A stretch of DNA of 64,000 nt from Cytobacillus firmus (GCF_023612095.1 NZ_CP086235.1:517001-581000), one strand, 5' to 3'; shown: positions 48,429-57,324, counted from the stretch's first letter. The notes: a model not told the origin generated them from the sequence alone. Made by a program: numbers and translations.

Positions 48429-49163
48429 ATGAATGAGCGAATAAAAATATTGGGTATTCCTTTCATCAACACTTCTTTCAATAAAATGATTGAAATACTC
48501 CAAGGCAAGATTGAAAAAGAGGAAAAGGCATTCGTTGTCACAGCCAATCCTGAGATCGTCATGTATACATATGAAGATGCAGAATATAAAGAAACGATTC
48601 TTAATGCGGATTATATTGTACCTGATGGTCATGGAATTCTTTTGGCCTCCAAGATTCTGGACAAGCCTATAGATGAGAGAGTTACAGGTTATGACTTAAT
48701 GATGAAGCTGCTGGAACTGGCAAATAAAAATAGATGGAGAATTTTCCTCCTTGGAGGTAAAGCGGAAGTAAACCGAAAGGCAGCATTAAATTTAACGGCT
48801 GAATTTCCTGATCTGGTTCTTGCAGGTAATCAGGATGGTTACTTTAATACTGATGATAAGAAGGTTGCGTGTGAAATTGCAAAATCGAATCCTGATCTAA
48901 TATTTGTTGCCCTGGGGTTTCCAAAACAGGAAAAATGGATTTTGGAGAATATTTCCTCATTCTCAAAGGGAGTTTTTATCGGAGTAGGCGGTAGCGTGGA
49001 TGTACTGGCCGGTGAAGTTAAACGAGCACCAGACATTTGGCAGAATATGAAATTAGAATGGCTCTACAGGCTTTTGCAGCAGCCATCGAGATGGAGAAGA
49101 ATGCTTGCACTACCCCGCTTTGTTATACAGGTTTTATATTCAAAAAACCAAAAGAAGGATTAG
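48429..49163 (+). CDS. tagA: N-acetylmannosaminyltransferase (WTA linkage unit)
   Basis: 244 residues (Bacillus subtilis TagA 256). WecG/TagA/CpsF family: ANPEIVMYTYED, VPDGHGILLASK (catalytic Asp region), GYDLMMKLL, FLLGGKAEVN, FVALGFPKQEKW and VGGSVDVLAGEVKRAP. It moves ManNAc from UDP-ManNAc to the GlcNAc-PP-undecaprenol made by TagO, completing the linkage disaccharide of wall teichoic acid. It is followed by a GT4 gene and tagO on the same strand. One TGTAAA half-site lies about 100 bases upstream, without a partner at the right spacing. Confidence 0.93.
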   Translation: MNERIKILGIPFINTSFNKMIEILQGKIEKEEKAFVVTANPEIVMYTYEDAEYKETILNADYIVPDGHGILLASKILDKPIDERVTGYDLMMKLLELANKNRWRIFLLGGKAEVNRKAALNLTAEFPDLVLAGNQDGYFNTDDKKVACEIAKSNPDLIFVALGFPKQEKWILENISSFSKGVFIGVGGSVDVLAGEVKRAPDIWQNMKLEWLYRLLQQPSRWRRMLALPRFVIQVLYSKNQKKD

Positions 49164-49226
49164 ACCGTTTATGAAACCTTTTCTAATGAGTTTCGTCATA
49201 TATCATGAGACAGAGGATGGTGAAGA

Positions 49227-50335
49227 ATGAAGGTTCTCCATTTGAACGCTGGAAATGAAACCGGGGAGGAATGTATCATATTCTTGATCTGTTAGAAACC
49301 TTAAATCAAGACGAGTTCTTCCTTGGAGTTTTTGAGCACGGACAGATGTTTGACAGGGCTTTCAAGAGGGGAATTAATACTAAGCTCTTCAAGCAAAAGT
49401 CTAAATATGATTTTTCTATTATTAACAAAGTGACGCGTTTTATAGATGAAGAAGGAATTGACATTATTCATACACATGGACCACGGGCAAACTTGTTTGG
49501 GTGCCTGATCAAGCGAAAAAGGCCTGAGTGTATTTGGGTAACTACAGTTCACAGCAATCCCTTTCATGATTTTTTAGGGAAAGGGGTAGCAGGAAAGGTT
49601 TTTACCAGATTGCATCTAATGGTTTTAAAAAAACCTGATCATTACTTTGCCATTTCAAGCCGTTTTAAAAATCTGTTAAGTTCTCAAGGTATCGAAGAAA
49701 AGAAGATCACCACGATTTTTAACGGAATTGACTTTTCGCCCAGCCAGGCAACCGATAAAGTAAATAGAAAAAACTTAGGTTTGAATGAGGATTATTTTGT
49801 GATCATTATGATCGCCAGGCTTACACCGGTTAAGGGACATTCTATTGCACTTGATGCATTAAAAAGGGTTAAGAGAAATTATTCAAAAATAATGCTTCTT
49901 TTAGTTGGGGATGGCTTTCTTGAAGGTGAATTAAAAAGGATGGTCACAGAACAAGATCTGGATGAAAATGTGATTTTTATGGGTTACCGGGAAGATGTGG
50001 ACCCTCTTCTCCAAATTTCAGATATAAAAATTCTGACATCACACAGTGAGAGTTTTCCATTGGTTTTACTTGAAGCCGCCAGAGCCAGGTGTCCAGTGAT
50101 TACCACAGATGTAGGTGGAGTAAAAGATCTTATTCCCTCTGAAGATTTTGGGTGGGTGGTTCCTGTTAATGACCCTTCTCAGCTTGAATCAGCTATCATT
50201 GAAGCTATTGAGTTGAATCAAAATGGAGAGCTTAAGCAACTTGGTGAAAGTTTATATCATAGAGCTTCTGCATTATTTACAGTTGAAAACTTTAGAAACG
50301 CTGTCTTGACCGCATATCAGAAATTAAAGGAATAA
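49227..50335 (+). CDS. GT4 glycosyltransferase, start hidden by a frameshift
   Basis: The open frame begins at ATG 49271 without a ribosome site. Upstream, ATG 49227 starts MKVLHLNAGNETG; adding one G to GGGG at 49263-49266 makes it read GNETGGGMYHILDLL, the expected N-terminal donor loop of a GT-B enzyme, giving about 370 residues. Features: IIHTHGPRANLFG, a central hinge, IIMIARLTPVKGHSIALDAL, LLVGDGFLEGELK, and the SHSESFPLVLLEAARARCPV E-x7-E type donor site. It probably adds a sugar to teichoic acid or another lipid-linked glycan; the substrate is unknown. It lies between tagA and tagO. Confidence 0.85.
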
Positions 50336-50405
50336 CCTGACAGAGGTCGATTTTTGTCGGAATTTTACTGATTCTGCATTAACCGATTATGTTATAATAA
50401 TCCCT

Positions 50406-50423
50406 GTGTGTATGTTTACACAC
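50406..50423. promoter_or_regulatory. Inverted repeat in the tagO upstream region
   Basis: GTGTGTATG/TTTACACAC forms an imperfect 18-bp palindrome, just after a TATAAT (50393-50398) and about 70 bases before tagO. It could be an operator or an early-transcript hairpin; no regulator is named by the sequence. Confidence 0.35.
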
Positions 50424-50489
50424 TTTTAGAAATAAATGCCTGATTCCATGCGAGAAATAGGGGCATTCTATTCATAAGGAGGGTCTGCA

Positions 50490-51533
50490 ATGTTTTACCT
50501 GACCTTAATATTATGTTTTTTATGCTCCGTAATTATGACACCCTTAGTCAAAAGGCTGGCATTTAAGATCGGGGCTACAGATAAACCAGAACAGAGAAAA
50601 GTACATCAAAAAATCATGCCTCGCCTAGGGGGTTTGGCCATTTATATAAGCTTCTTGATAGGGGTGTTAATTTTTCAGCCCTCCAAGGATTATCATCTGG
50701 CCATAATTATTGGAAGTTTGATTATTGTTGGAATAGGAATGCTTGACGATATCTATAATCTGTCCGCAAAGGTGAAATTTATAGGGCAAATTGGTGCTGC
50801 CTTAATTGTTGTTTTATGGGGTGGAGTGGAAATGGATTTCATTAATGCTCCTTTTGGCGGCACAATTAAATTTGGATATTTTGCTATTCCACTCACAGTT
50901 TTATGGATTGTAGGAGTAACAAATGCAATAAATCTAATTGATGGATTGGATGGCCTTGCAGCAGGAGTTTCATCAATAGCACTCATTACAATATCTGTAA
51001 TGGCTATGCTCATGGGCAATACTTATGTTATTGCTATTTCAGCATTATTAGTTGTAAGCACGCTTGGCTTTCTCATTTACAATTTCCATCCTGCAAAGAT
51101 ATTTATGGGTGATACTGGTGCCTTGTTTTTAGGCTACATGATTGGTGTTCTGTCATTGCTCGGTTTTAAAAATGTTACAATGATTTCATTTATTATACCT
51201 ATTCTCATTCTTGGCGTACCTTTATCAGACACATTCTTTGCAATTATAAGAAGGTTTGTCAATAAGCAGCCATTGTCCGCACCGGATAAATCACATTTAC
51301 ATCATTGTTTATTAAATTTAGGGTTTACACATAAGCAAACAGTCCTTATGATTTATGCTATTGCGGCATTTTTCGGGCTGGCGGCTATTATTTTTTCCCA
51401 AGCTAAAATCTGGGGTTCTCTGATATTGATAGCTGTTATTTTAGTTCTTATTGAACTTTTTGCCGAAATTCTCGGTCTTGTAGGAAAAGACTATCAGCCA
51501 ATCCTGAAAAGACTTAAATCCCGTGTCCGTTAA
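50490..51533 (+). CDS. tagO: Undecaprenyl-phosphate GlcNAc-1-phosphate transferase
   Basis: 347 residues, ribosome site AAGGAGG 10 bases upstream. About eleven membrane segments, with the MraY/WecA family loops: GMLDDIYNLS (DDxxN-like, metal and substrate), NAINLIDGLDGLAAG, MGDTGALFLG and SHLHH. It starts wall teichoic acid (and often other surface glycans) by moving GlcNAc-1-P from UDP-GlcNAc to undecaprenyl phosphate. In Bacillus subtilis tagO is close to the LCP gene tagU and yvyE as here, apart from the IS element that now separates them. Confidence 0.93.
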   Translation: MFYLTLILCFLCSVIMTPLVKRLAFKIGATDKPEQRKVHQKIMPRLGGLAIYISFLIGVLIFQPSKDYHLAIIIGSLIIVGIGMLDDIYNLSAKVKFIGQIGAALIVVLWGGVEMDFINAPFGGTIKFGYFAIPLTVLWIVGVTNAINLIDGLDGLAAGVSSIALITISVMAMLMGNTYVIAISALLVVSTLGFLIYNFHPAKIFMGDTGALFLGYMIGVLSLLGFKNVTMISFIIPILILGVPLSDTFFAIIRRFVNKQPLSAPDKSHLHHCLLNLGFTHKQTVLMIYAIAAFFGLAAIIFSQAKIWGSLILIAVILVLIELFAEILGLVGKDYQPILKRLKSRVR

Positions 51534-51547
51534 AAAGATGAATATGT

Positions 51548-51592
51548 TAACAATAAGTAACCCCTAATAGGTTGCTTATTTTTTTTTGTTTT
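51548..51592 (+). terminator. Terminator after tagO
   Basis: AATAAGTAACC pairs with GGTTGCTTATT with one mismatch, followed by nine T. Confidence 0.75.
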
Positions 51593-51648
51593 TATGCAAA
51601 AAAAAACCGCTTTTGGTCTTGTCCCTGTCAAGTAGACAACATAAAAAG

Positions 51649-52545
51649 CTAAGCAGTGAGCGCGTGTCGATATTCTATCGGCGCGCGTTTCTTTAGTTTC
51701 TCTTGTCTTCGTTTGTAATTGTAATGGTAGATGTAATCCTCAAGAGCTTGTTCTAGTTCTTCTCCTGAATTACACTTATTTATATACAGCTTCTCGGTTT
51801 TGAGATGTGAGAAGAACGATTCTACACAGGCATTGTCAAGGCAGTTTCCTTTTCGAGAGTGGCTGCCCTTGATGCCGTAATCCTCTAATCGGCTGCTGTA
51901 TAGCTTTGACGTATACTGGAAGCCTTGATCTAAATGGAGAACGGCTTCAGCTACGTCTTTTTTCTTTGTCCATTTTTCTACTGTATTTAACACAAGTTCC
52001 AGATCATTTCTCTTAGATAGCTCCCAACTTACTATTTCGTTATTAAAGAGATCCTGTATGACCGATAAATAATAAAATTCTTCTCCCACAGACACATATG
52101 TTATATCCGTTACCATCTTTTGATTAGGTCCTGCAGCCCTGAAATTCCTTTTAAGGCGATTAGGGAAGATAATAGAAGGACTGCGACCGTGCCATTTTCT
52201 CTTCTTTCGGATGACTGATTGTATGCCCATTTCCGTCATCAGTCTGTAGACCTTCTTGTGGTTGATTAAATACCCATTTTCATTTAATTCATCTGTCATA
52301 CGAGGCCGGCCAAATTCAGGATGCATGAAATGAATCCCCAAAATGTGCTCTCGAATATCTTGTTCATCCTTAGCCTTCTCTTCCCGTTTACCATTCGTTT
52401 TTCTCCATTTGTAATAGCTAGCCGGTTTGATATAGGCAATCTCAAGCAGCCAGGAGACCGGATAGGTCCCCCTTAACTCATCAACCAGTTCATACTTTAT
52501 TCTTCTGGGTATGTTTCCTCCTCCTTTACCAGATTTGGATACTGC
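51649..52545 (-). CDS. IS3-family transposase OrfB (catalytic part)
   Basis: The open -1 frame runs from the slippery heptamer to 51649. It begins protein-like as IKYELVDELRGTYPVSWLLE (helical N-terminus of OrfB) and holds the rve integrase core: D in MVTDITYVSVG, D in LHLDQGFQYTS and E 36 residues later in ESFFSHLKTEK, the DDE triad with D-35-E spacing. The end YNYKRRQEKLKKRAPIEYR is typical. No good independent start exists, so it is most likely made as an OrfAB fusion. All catalytic residues are intact, so the element may be active. Confidence 0.88.
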   Translation of the reverse strand, partial: AVSKSGKGGGNIPRRIKYELVDELRGTYPVSWLLEIAYIKPASYYKWRKTNGKREEKAKDEQDIREHILGIHFMHPEFGRPRMTDELNENGYLINHKKVYRLMTEMGIQSVIRKKRKWHGRSPSIIFPNRLKRNFRAAGPNQKMVTDITYVSVGEEFYYLSVIQDLFNNEIVSWELSKRNDLELVLNTVEKWTKKKDVAEAVLHLDQGFQYTSKLYSSRLEDYGIKGSHSRKGNCLDNACVESFFSHLKTEKLYINKCNSGEELEQALEDYIYHYNYKRRQEKLKKRAPIEYRHALTA

Positions 52546-52829
52546 TTTTTTAGAAATTCAACCTGTGCTTTTAAATAATCTCTTTCCTCTTCAACCGACT
52601 TGAATTTAGTCCTAGGCCTGCCTTTTAAAGGGTTAGAGATTCCTTTACGCTCATTAAACGGTACTCCAGCTTTCCATTTCTTAACCCACACTTTAAGCTG
52701 GCTGCAGTTACGGATTCCCAATTCTTCTGCCAGTACTTTATAACTCTTAGACCCATTCACGTATTTCATGACGGCATTATGTTTAAACTCCTCCGAATAG
52801 CTATTAAAAGTTTGTCCTTTCTTTGCCAT
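52497..52829 (-). CDS. IS3-family transposase OrfA
   Basis: 110 residues from ATG 52829 (MAKKGQTFNSYSEEFKHNAV) with GGAGGGG upstream; the frame extends further to 52874 without need. Helix-turn-helix (YKVLAEELGIRNCSQLKVWVK) followed by a leucine-zipper-like coiled coil (EEERDYLKAQVEFLKKQ). It binds the element ends and, fused to OrfB by a -1 slip at A AAA AAG (52545-52551, minus strand), forms the full transposase. A purine-rich GGAGGAGG stretch lies about 20 bases after the slip site and could stimulate it. Confidence 0.88.
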   Translation of the reverse strand: MAKKGQTFNSYSEEFKHNAVMKYVNGSKSYKVLAEELGIRNCSQLKVWVKKWKAGVPFNERKGISNPLKGRPRTKFKSVEEERDYLKAQVEFLKKQYPNLVKEEETYPEE

Positions 52830-52928
52830 AGAAAAAATCCCCTCCAAGTAGCATTCTTTCCTCCATGGTAACATGGAGGTTTTTTTGAATGTCTACTTAA
52901 AGGGGACATTAACATTTTTGAGGTTTTT

Positions 52929-54005
52929 TTAATAGTCACTTTCCTCTTGGCTTTGATACTCACTTTGAACGGTATTGTCGACTTTTTCAGCAGGGTTTTG
53001 TCCATATTCAGTATTGCCAAGATCCAGGTGATTTTTTAATTCTGTTTGGATTTCAGCCAGATTGATTTCATCTAATTCGTAATAATATACGCGGTTTCCA
53101 TTGCTATTAGGCAAGTACATATCTTGGCCTGCCAGATTTAATGATTCTATATTTATTGATGTTCCTTCAGTTGCATAATTTAAGAAGGCTTTCATCTGAT
53201 CAAAAGTTAAATCAGTTTCCATATTTTTCCCGACTGCATCGATTACAGTTGCATACTTTGATATGGAACCAACTGAAACAGCTCTGTTTACAATTGCTTT
53301 CAGGATTTCCTGCTGTCTTACACCACGCTGGATATCACTATCCTGTTTTCTGGTCCTGGCCAATGCCAGTGCTTCTTCACCATTTAATAATTGGTATCCG
53401 GGTTCTAAACTGATGGCATTAGGTGTATCATTTGAGTCCTGTTCTGAAAATGCGTAAGGGACATCCACTTTAATTCCATCTAAAGCTTCTACTATATCGA
53501 TGAACGCATTAAAGTTCACTTTTACATAAAAGTCGACTGGAATATCAAGCAGCTCTTCAACAGTTTCAATGGTGGTTGCAGGGCCACCGTTAGCATGGGC
53601 GTGTGTTATTTTGTCCTGGTATCCCAATTTCGGGATATAAACATAAGAGTCTCTGGGGATGCTAAGCAATTTAACTGATTTGGTATCCTTATTAAAAGTA
53701 GCAAGCATAAGCGCATCCGATCTCGAGGAAGTGCTGAAAGATCTTTTGCTGCTGTCATCCACACCGATGAACAGTACTGAAATACTATCTATATCCGGCT
53801 GGGCTGCAGATGCTCTCTTTGTTGTGCGATCTATAGGATTGTAGGAATCTTCCATAACTGATTGTGCTTTATTATATAAAAATGTTCCATAAGCCGTGGC
53901 GCTAAGTGTCAGTAAGATAATAGGAAGGAAAATAAATAAAAAGATTCTTCTCTTCCGTTTGGATTTTCTTTTTTCAATTGCTATTGAACGTCTATCATGA
54001 GACAT
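52929..54005 (-). CDS. LytR-CpsA-Psr family wall teichoic acid ligase (TagT/U/V type)
   Basis: 358 residues; AAAGGAG upstream of the minus-strand ATG. Basic N-terminus, one membrane segment (~21-42), LCP domain outside: VLFIGVDDSSKR, RSDALMLATFN, LLSIPRDSYVYIP, KITHAHANGGPATTIETVE, LALARTRKQDSDIQRGVRQQ with the conserved Arg and Asp residues that bind the pyrophosphate lipid. LCP enzymes attach teichoic acid from its lipid carrier to peptidoglycan. The tail (~325-358) is Gln/Glu/Ser-rich. Position next to tagO and yvyE matches Bacillus subtilis tagU (lytR). The IS element ends close behind its stop and may have replaced its terminator. Confidence 0.9.
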   Translation of the reverse strand: MSHDRRSIAIEKRKSKRKRRIFLFIFLPIILLTLSATAYGTFLYNKAQSVMEDSYNPIDRTTKRASAAQPDIDSISVLFIGVDDSSKRSFSTSSRSDALMLATFNKDTKSVKLLSIPRDSYVYIPKLGYQDKITHAHANGGPATTIETVEELLDIPVDFYVKVNFNAFIDIVEALDGIKVDVPYAFSEQDSNDTPNAISLEPGYQLLNGEEALALARTRKQDSDIQRGVRQQEILKAIVNRAVSVGSISKYATVIDAVGKNMETDLTFDQMKAFLNYATEGTSINIESLNLAGQDMYLPNSNGNRVYYYELDEINLAEIQTELKNHLDLGNTEYGQNPAEKVDNTVQSEYQSQEESDY

Positions 54006-54095
54006 CTGTATGCTCCTTTATTTAAAAGTAACGAGTGCCATAAGTTATTTTATAATTTTTAGGGAGTTTAGTAAAACAAAACTTTGGGTATGCTA

Positions 54096-54731
54096 TTATT
54101 TTATCTCTTCTTCCAGGTAAAGACTGTCACCTAAAGTAATTTCACCAGCCCCATTTGTTAATTCGGTCATCCAGTCAGTAAAAGCTTTGATTTGATTTTC
54201 TTCAACAAATGTTTCAACTGTGACTGAATCAAGATAATGAATTTCCTTTATTGCGTAAATTGACGTTCTCAGCTCATTTTCGACTTTGCCAAGCAAGGTA
54301 TAATCAATCTTTGTCTTCATCACTGTCATGAGCTTTCTTTCAACAATTCCAGTCGCTTGCAAGCCTGCAGAGGTTGCCTTTCCATATGCCCTGATCAATC
54401 CGCCTGCTCCCAATTTAATTCCGCCGAAATATCTGGTTATGACAACCACAGTATCCTTAAGATTTTTTTTCTTCAACACTTCCAGAATCGGCACACCCGC
54501 TGTGCCGCTTGGTTCTCCATCATCATTTGCTTTTTGGATCTGGTCGTTTTCTCCAATTAAGTAGGCAGAACAATTATGGGTAGCATTGGAATGTTTCCTT
54601 TTAATCTTCTGAATAAATTCCAGCGCCTCTTCCGCTGTTTCTGCTCTGTCTACATGGGCAATAAACCTGGATCTTTCTATTTCGATTTCATTTTCTCCGT
54701 ATCCCTTAACTGTATAATAAGAGGGCAGCAC
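54096..54731 (-). CDS. yvyE: YvyE, IMPACT (UPF0029) family protein
   Basis: 211 residues. N-terminal UPF0029/IMPACT domain: RSRFIAHVDRAETAEEALEF, THNCSAYLIGEND, NDDGEPSGTAGVPIL, TRYFGGIKLGAGGLIRAYG. The C-terminal ~75 residues form the second small ferredoxin-like domain (DUF1949). The cellular role in bacteria is uncertain; the eukaryotic relative IMPACT acts on translation control through GCN1. Gene order next to degS and the LCP gene is as in Bacillus subtilis. It is divergent from degS. Confidence 0.92.
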   Translation of the reverse strand: MLPSYYTVKGYGENEIEIERSRFIAHVDRAETAEEALEFIQKIKRKHSNATHNCSAYLIGENDQIQKANDDGEPSGTAGVPILEVLKKKNLKDTVVVITRYFGGIKLGAGGLIRAYGKATSAGLQATGIVERKLMTVMKTKIDYTLLGKVENELRTSIYAIKEIHYLDSVTVETFVEENQIKAFTDWMTELTNGAGEITLGDSLYLEEEIK

Positions 54732-55139
54732 GAAACCGCTCCTTTCTTAAAATTAGTACGAAAGTTCAGCTATATCCATTATAATTCGACAAGTTTCCCA
54801 ACAACAATTTTTTAACAGAATGTAATCAAACTTTAATATAGAACATTTCTTCCCATGTTATAATGAAAACAATTCTGATGTTTATGCTGCTATAATAAAA
54901 AAAATATGCCGATTTTAATCTTTAAGTGGCATAAATATACATATTGTTTTGCCTGATAGTAATGTTTACCCTATCTGTATATAGGATATAAGACATAAGG
55001 CGAAATCACAAGTCTAAGCCTTTTTACCGAATTTTAGGTAACTTGGTATAATTTTCAGACTGGAAAGATAGTATCTTAGCTCATTTAGCGCTAAAATAAA
55101 GGTACATAGCGGAAGGGTTACGCCCTTGGAGGAGTGTAA
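54732..55139. other. Divergent intergenic region yvyE/degS
   Basis: About 400 AT-rich bases without a gene. TATAAT at about 54857-54862 (plus strand) is a plausible -10 box for degS, without a good -35. Close to degS, AAGGG-TTACG-CCCTT (55113-55127) forms a small hairpin that ends right where the ribosome site GGAGG (55128-55132) begins, so folding could affect access to it. Confidence 0.45.
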
Positions 55140-56279
55140 ATGAGTATTAAGAAATTCGATTCCAAGACTCTGGATCTTATCCTTGAAAAAATGGTCCAAA
55201 CAGTAGGTACCAGTAAAGATGAAATTTTCCGTATAGGCGAGCAATGCCGTAAAGATTATAAGACTTTAACGGAAGAATTGATGGAAGTAAAACAAATGGT
55301 CCTTAAAGTAATTGAAGAAGGGGACAGGCTGGAAGTGCAAACCCGGTTTGCAAGAAAGCGCCTTTCTGAAGTAAGCATGCATTTTAAGGATTATACAGAG
55401 TCTGAAGTGCGCGAAGCCTATGAAAAGGCCCATCAGCTTCAAATGGACTTATCCATGAACCGTCAGCTTGAAAAACAGCTTAGAGATCGCCGTGATGATA
55501 TTGAAAGAAGGCTTATAGGTGTTAACGACACTATTGATAGATCGGAAGTCCTCATTTCACAAATTACGGTAGTGATGAATTACCTGACAAGTGACCTGAA
55601 ACAAATGGGAGAAATCATCGAGGATGCGAAGCTCAAACAGGATTTTGGCCTGAAAATCATTGAAGCACAGGAAGAAGAGCGGAAAAGGGTATCCCGCGAG
55701 ATCCATGACGGACCTGCCCAGATGATGGCGAATGTCATGATGAGGTCCGATTTAATTGAACGGGTATACAAAGAGCGCGGTGCTGCTGAAGCCATTACTG
55801 AAATAAAAGACCTGAAAAAAATGGTCCGCAATGCTTTATATGAAGTCCGCAGGATTATTTATGACTTGCGTCCAATGGCTCTTGATGATCTAGGCTTAAT
55901 CCCTACCCTCAAAAAATACTTAACAACGATCGAAGAGTATCACAGGAGTACAAAGATAAATTTCACGAATGTTGGCGAAGAAAGTCGATTGCCGACTCAA
56001 TATGAAGTCGCATTGTTCCGTCTGATTCAGGAGTCTGTGACTAATGCTCTAAAACATGCTGAAGCTAAAGAGATTCAAGTGAAAATAGAGATAAACAGCA
56101 CCAGGGTAGCAGTAGTCATCAAAGATGATGGGAAAGGCTTCAATATTCGCGAGAAGCGTCCGGGCTCTTTTGGAATTATGGGAATGGGAGAAAGGCTTGA
56201 ACTTTTGGATGGCCAGATGTCCATAGACTCTAAACCAGGCAAAGGAACCATTGTCATTATCCAGGTGCCATTGAATTAA
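55140..56279 (+). CDS. degS: Sensor histidine kinase DegS
   Basis: 379 residues (Bacillus subtilis 385). Cytoplasmic: no membrane segment. The N-terminal half (~1-180) is the DegS sensor coiled coil; HisKA_3 with the phosphorylated H189 in REIHDGPAQMMAN; then the ATPase domain (~285-379) with VTNALKHAEA (N box), KDDGKGFN and SFGIMGMGERL (G boxes). It phosphorylates DegU, controlling exoenzymes, competence and motility. The gene is followed by degU after 56 bases, the classic pair. The sequence is close to the family throughout. Confidence 0.96.
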   Translation: MSIKKFDSKTLDLILEKMVQTVGTSKDEIFRIGEQCRKDYKTLTEELMEVKQMVLKVIEEGDRLEVQTRFARKRLSEVSMHFKDYTESEVREAYEKAHQLQMDLSMNRQLEKQLRDRRDDIERRLIGVNDTIDRSEVLISQITVVMNYLTSDLKQMGEIIEDAKLKQDFGLKIIEAQEEERKRVSREIHDGPAQMMANVMMRSDLIERVYKERGAAEAITEIKDLKKMVRNALYEVRRIIYDLRPMALDDLGLIPTLKKYLTTIEEYHRSTKINFTNVGEESRLPTQYEVALFRLIQESVTNALKHAEAKEIQVKIEINSTRVAVVIKDDGKGFNIREKRPGSFGIMGMGERLELLDGQMSIDSKPGKGTIVIIQVPLN

Positions 56280-56335
56280 GAAACACCTTAAGAATAGAGA
56301 TAGAAAACTAACTGGAGATTTGGGAGGCGAAGCAT

Positions 56336-57016
56336 TTGAATACAAAGATCGTCATAATTGATGACCATCAATTATTCAGAGAAGGGGTAAAACGCATTTT
56401 AGATTTCGAAAAGAGCTTTAATGTAGTGGCAGAAGGCGATGATGGCAGTGAAGCCATGGCGCTGATGGAAGAGTATGACCCAGATGTAATAATCATGGAC
56501 ATCAATATGCCGAATACCAATGGCGTGGAAGCGACCCGTCAGCTGATTAATAAATATCCGGAATCAAAAGTAATCATTCTTTCCATCCATGATGATGAAA
56601 ACTATGTTACACATGCCCTTAAGACAGGGGCAAGCGGATACCTTTTAAAAGAAATGGATGCAGATGCGCTAGTGGAAGCTGTAAAGGTTGTCGCCGATGG
56701 AGGATCTTACTTACATCCGAAAGTTACACACAACCTGGTAAATGAGTACCGCCGCTTGGCTGCAGAGGGAACTAGCAACAGCTCCTATTCACAGGTGGAA
56801 ATCCGCCGTCCTCTTCACTTGCTGACACGCCGCGAATGTGAAGTGCTTCAGCTCCTTGCAGATGGCAAAAGCAACCGCGGAATTGGGGAAGCTTTATACA
56901 TAAGCGAAAAAACGGTAAAGAACCACGTAAGCAATATCCTGCAAAAAATGAATGTAAATGACCGTACTCAGGCAGTAGTAGTAGCAATTAAAAATGGCTG
57001 GGTCGAGGTGCGATAA
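56336..57016 (+). CDS. degU: Response regulator DegU
   Basis: 226 residues (Bacillus subtilis 229), TTG start with GGGAGG upstream. Receiver domain with acidic D9-D10 ([16 protein letters not shown]), phosphorylated D55 in IMDINMPN, and conserved Lys in LLKEMDAD; LuxR-type helix-turn-helix at the C-terminus ([34 protein letters not shown]). It activates degradative enzymes when phosphorylated and comK when not. Almost identical in pattern to other Bacillus DegU proteins. Read with degS. Confidence 0.97.
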   Translation: MNTKIVIIDDHQLFREGVKRILDFEKSFNVVAEGDDGSEAMALMEEYDPDVIIMDINMPNTNGVEATRQLINKYPESKVIILSIHDDENYVTHALKTGASGYLLKEMDADALVEAVKVVADGGSYLHPKVTHNLVNEYRRLAAEGTSNSSYSQVEIRRPLHLLTRRECEVLQLLADGKSNRGIGEALYISEKTVKNHVSNILQKMNVNDRTQAVVVAIKNGWVEVR

Positions 57017-57018
57017 TT

Positions 57019-57210
57019 TTACTGTGAGAAAAAGTCCTTTTTGGAAGTGGCTTTTTCTTTTTTATTTTTAACTTTACTCAATAATCTCAATAAATTTCCT
57101 AAGAAAACAAAAGGACCATTTAAATATCTTCTAAAGGCAAGATGGGAAATCTCCTCAATTAATAAAAAAATAATAAACGAAGAAAGAATAATTGTGATTG
57201 CTTGCGCCAT
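57019..57210 (-). CDS. Small single-pass membrane protein
   Basis: 63 residues. AGAGGT five bases before the minus-strand ATG is a fair ribosome site. One membrane segment (AITIILSSFIIFLLIEEI) followed by a basic tail (FRRYLNGPF ... KVKNKKEKATSKKDFF), the form of many Bacillus small membrane proteins. It sits tail-to-tail with degU; its last codons overlap an A/T-rich hairpin that may terminate degU (57023-57060). The opposite-strand frame 57041-57277 has a weaker start. No family recognised. Confidence 0.5.
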   Translation of the reverse strand: MAQAITIILSSFIIFLLIEEISHLAFRRYLNGPFVFLGNLLRLLSKVKNKKEKATSKKDFFSQ

Positions 57211-57324
57211 GGTTTACCTCTATTCTTTATTGTTTCAAAGGAGAATTTACTTATTTATAATTAATGATAACGGATAGACAATTTTATTTAAAGGTATTTA
57301 TACACTTTTTTTGAAATATTAACC

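Larger units (their letters stand above)
51619..52908 (-). mobile_element. IS3-family insertion sequence
   Basis: About 1290 bp bounded by 19-bp terminal inverted repeats: TGTCCCTGTCAAGTAGACA (51619-51637) and, reverse-complemented, TGTCCCCTTTAAGTAGACA (52890-52908), matching at 15 of 19. Two overlapping transposase frames (orfA, orfB) with a slippery heptamer fill it, as in the IS150 group. No clear 3-4 bp target duplication flanks it (TCT on the left, TTA on the right). It lies between the tagO terminator and the end of the LCP gene, 20 bases from the latter's stop. Confidence 0.85.

Noticed and set aside
57041..57277. Plus-strand 78-residue frame after degU
   Set aside because: Opposite strand has a better start, ribosome site and membrane segment; this frame has no ribosome site.
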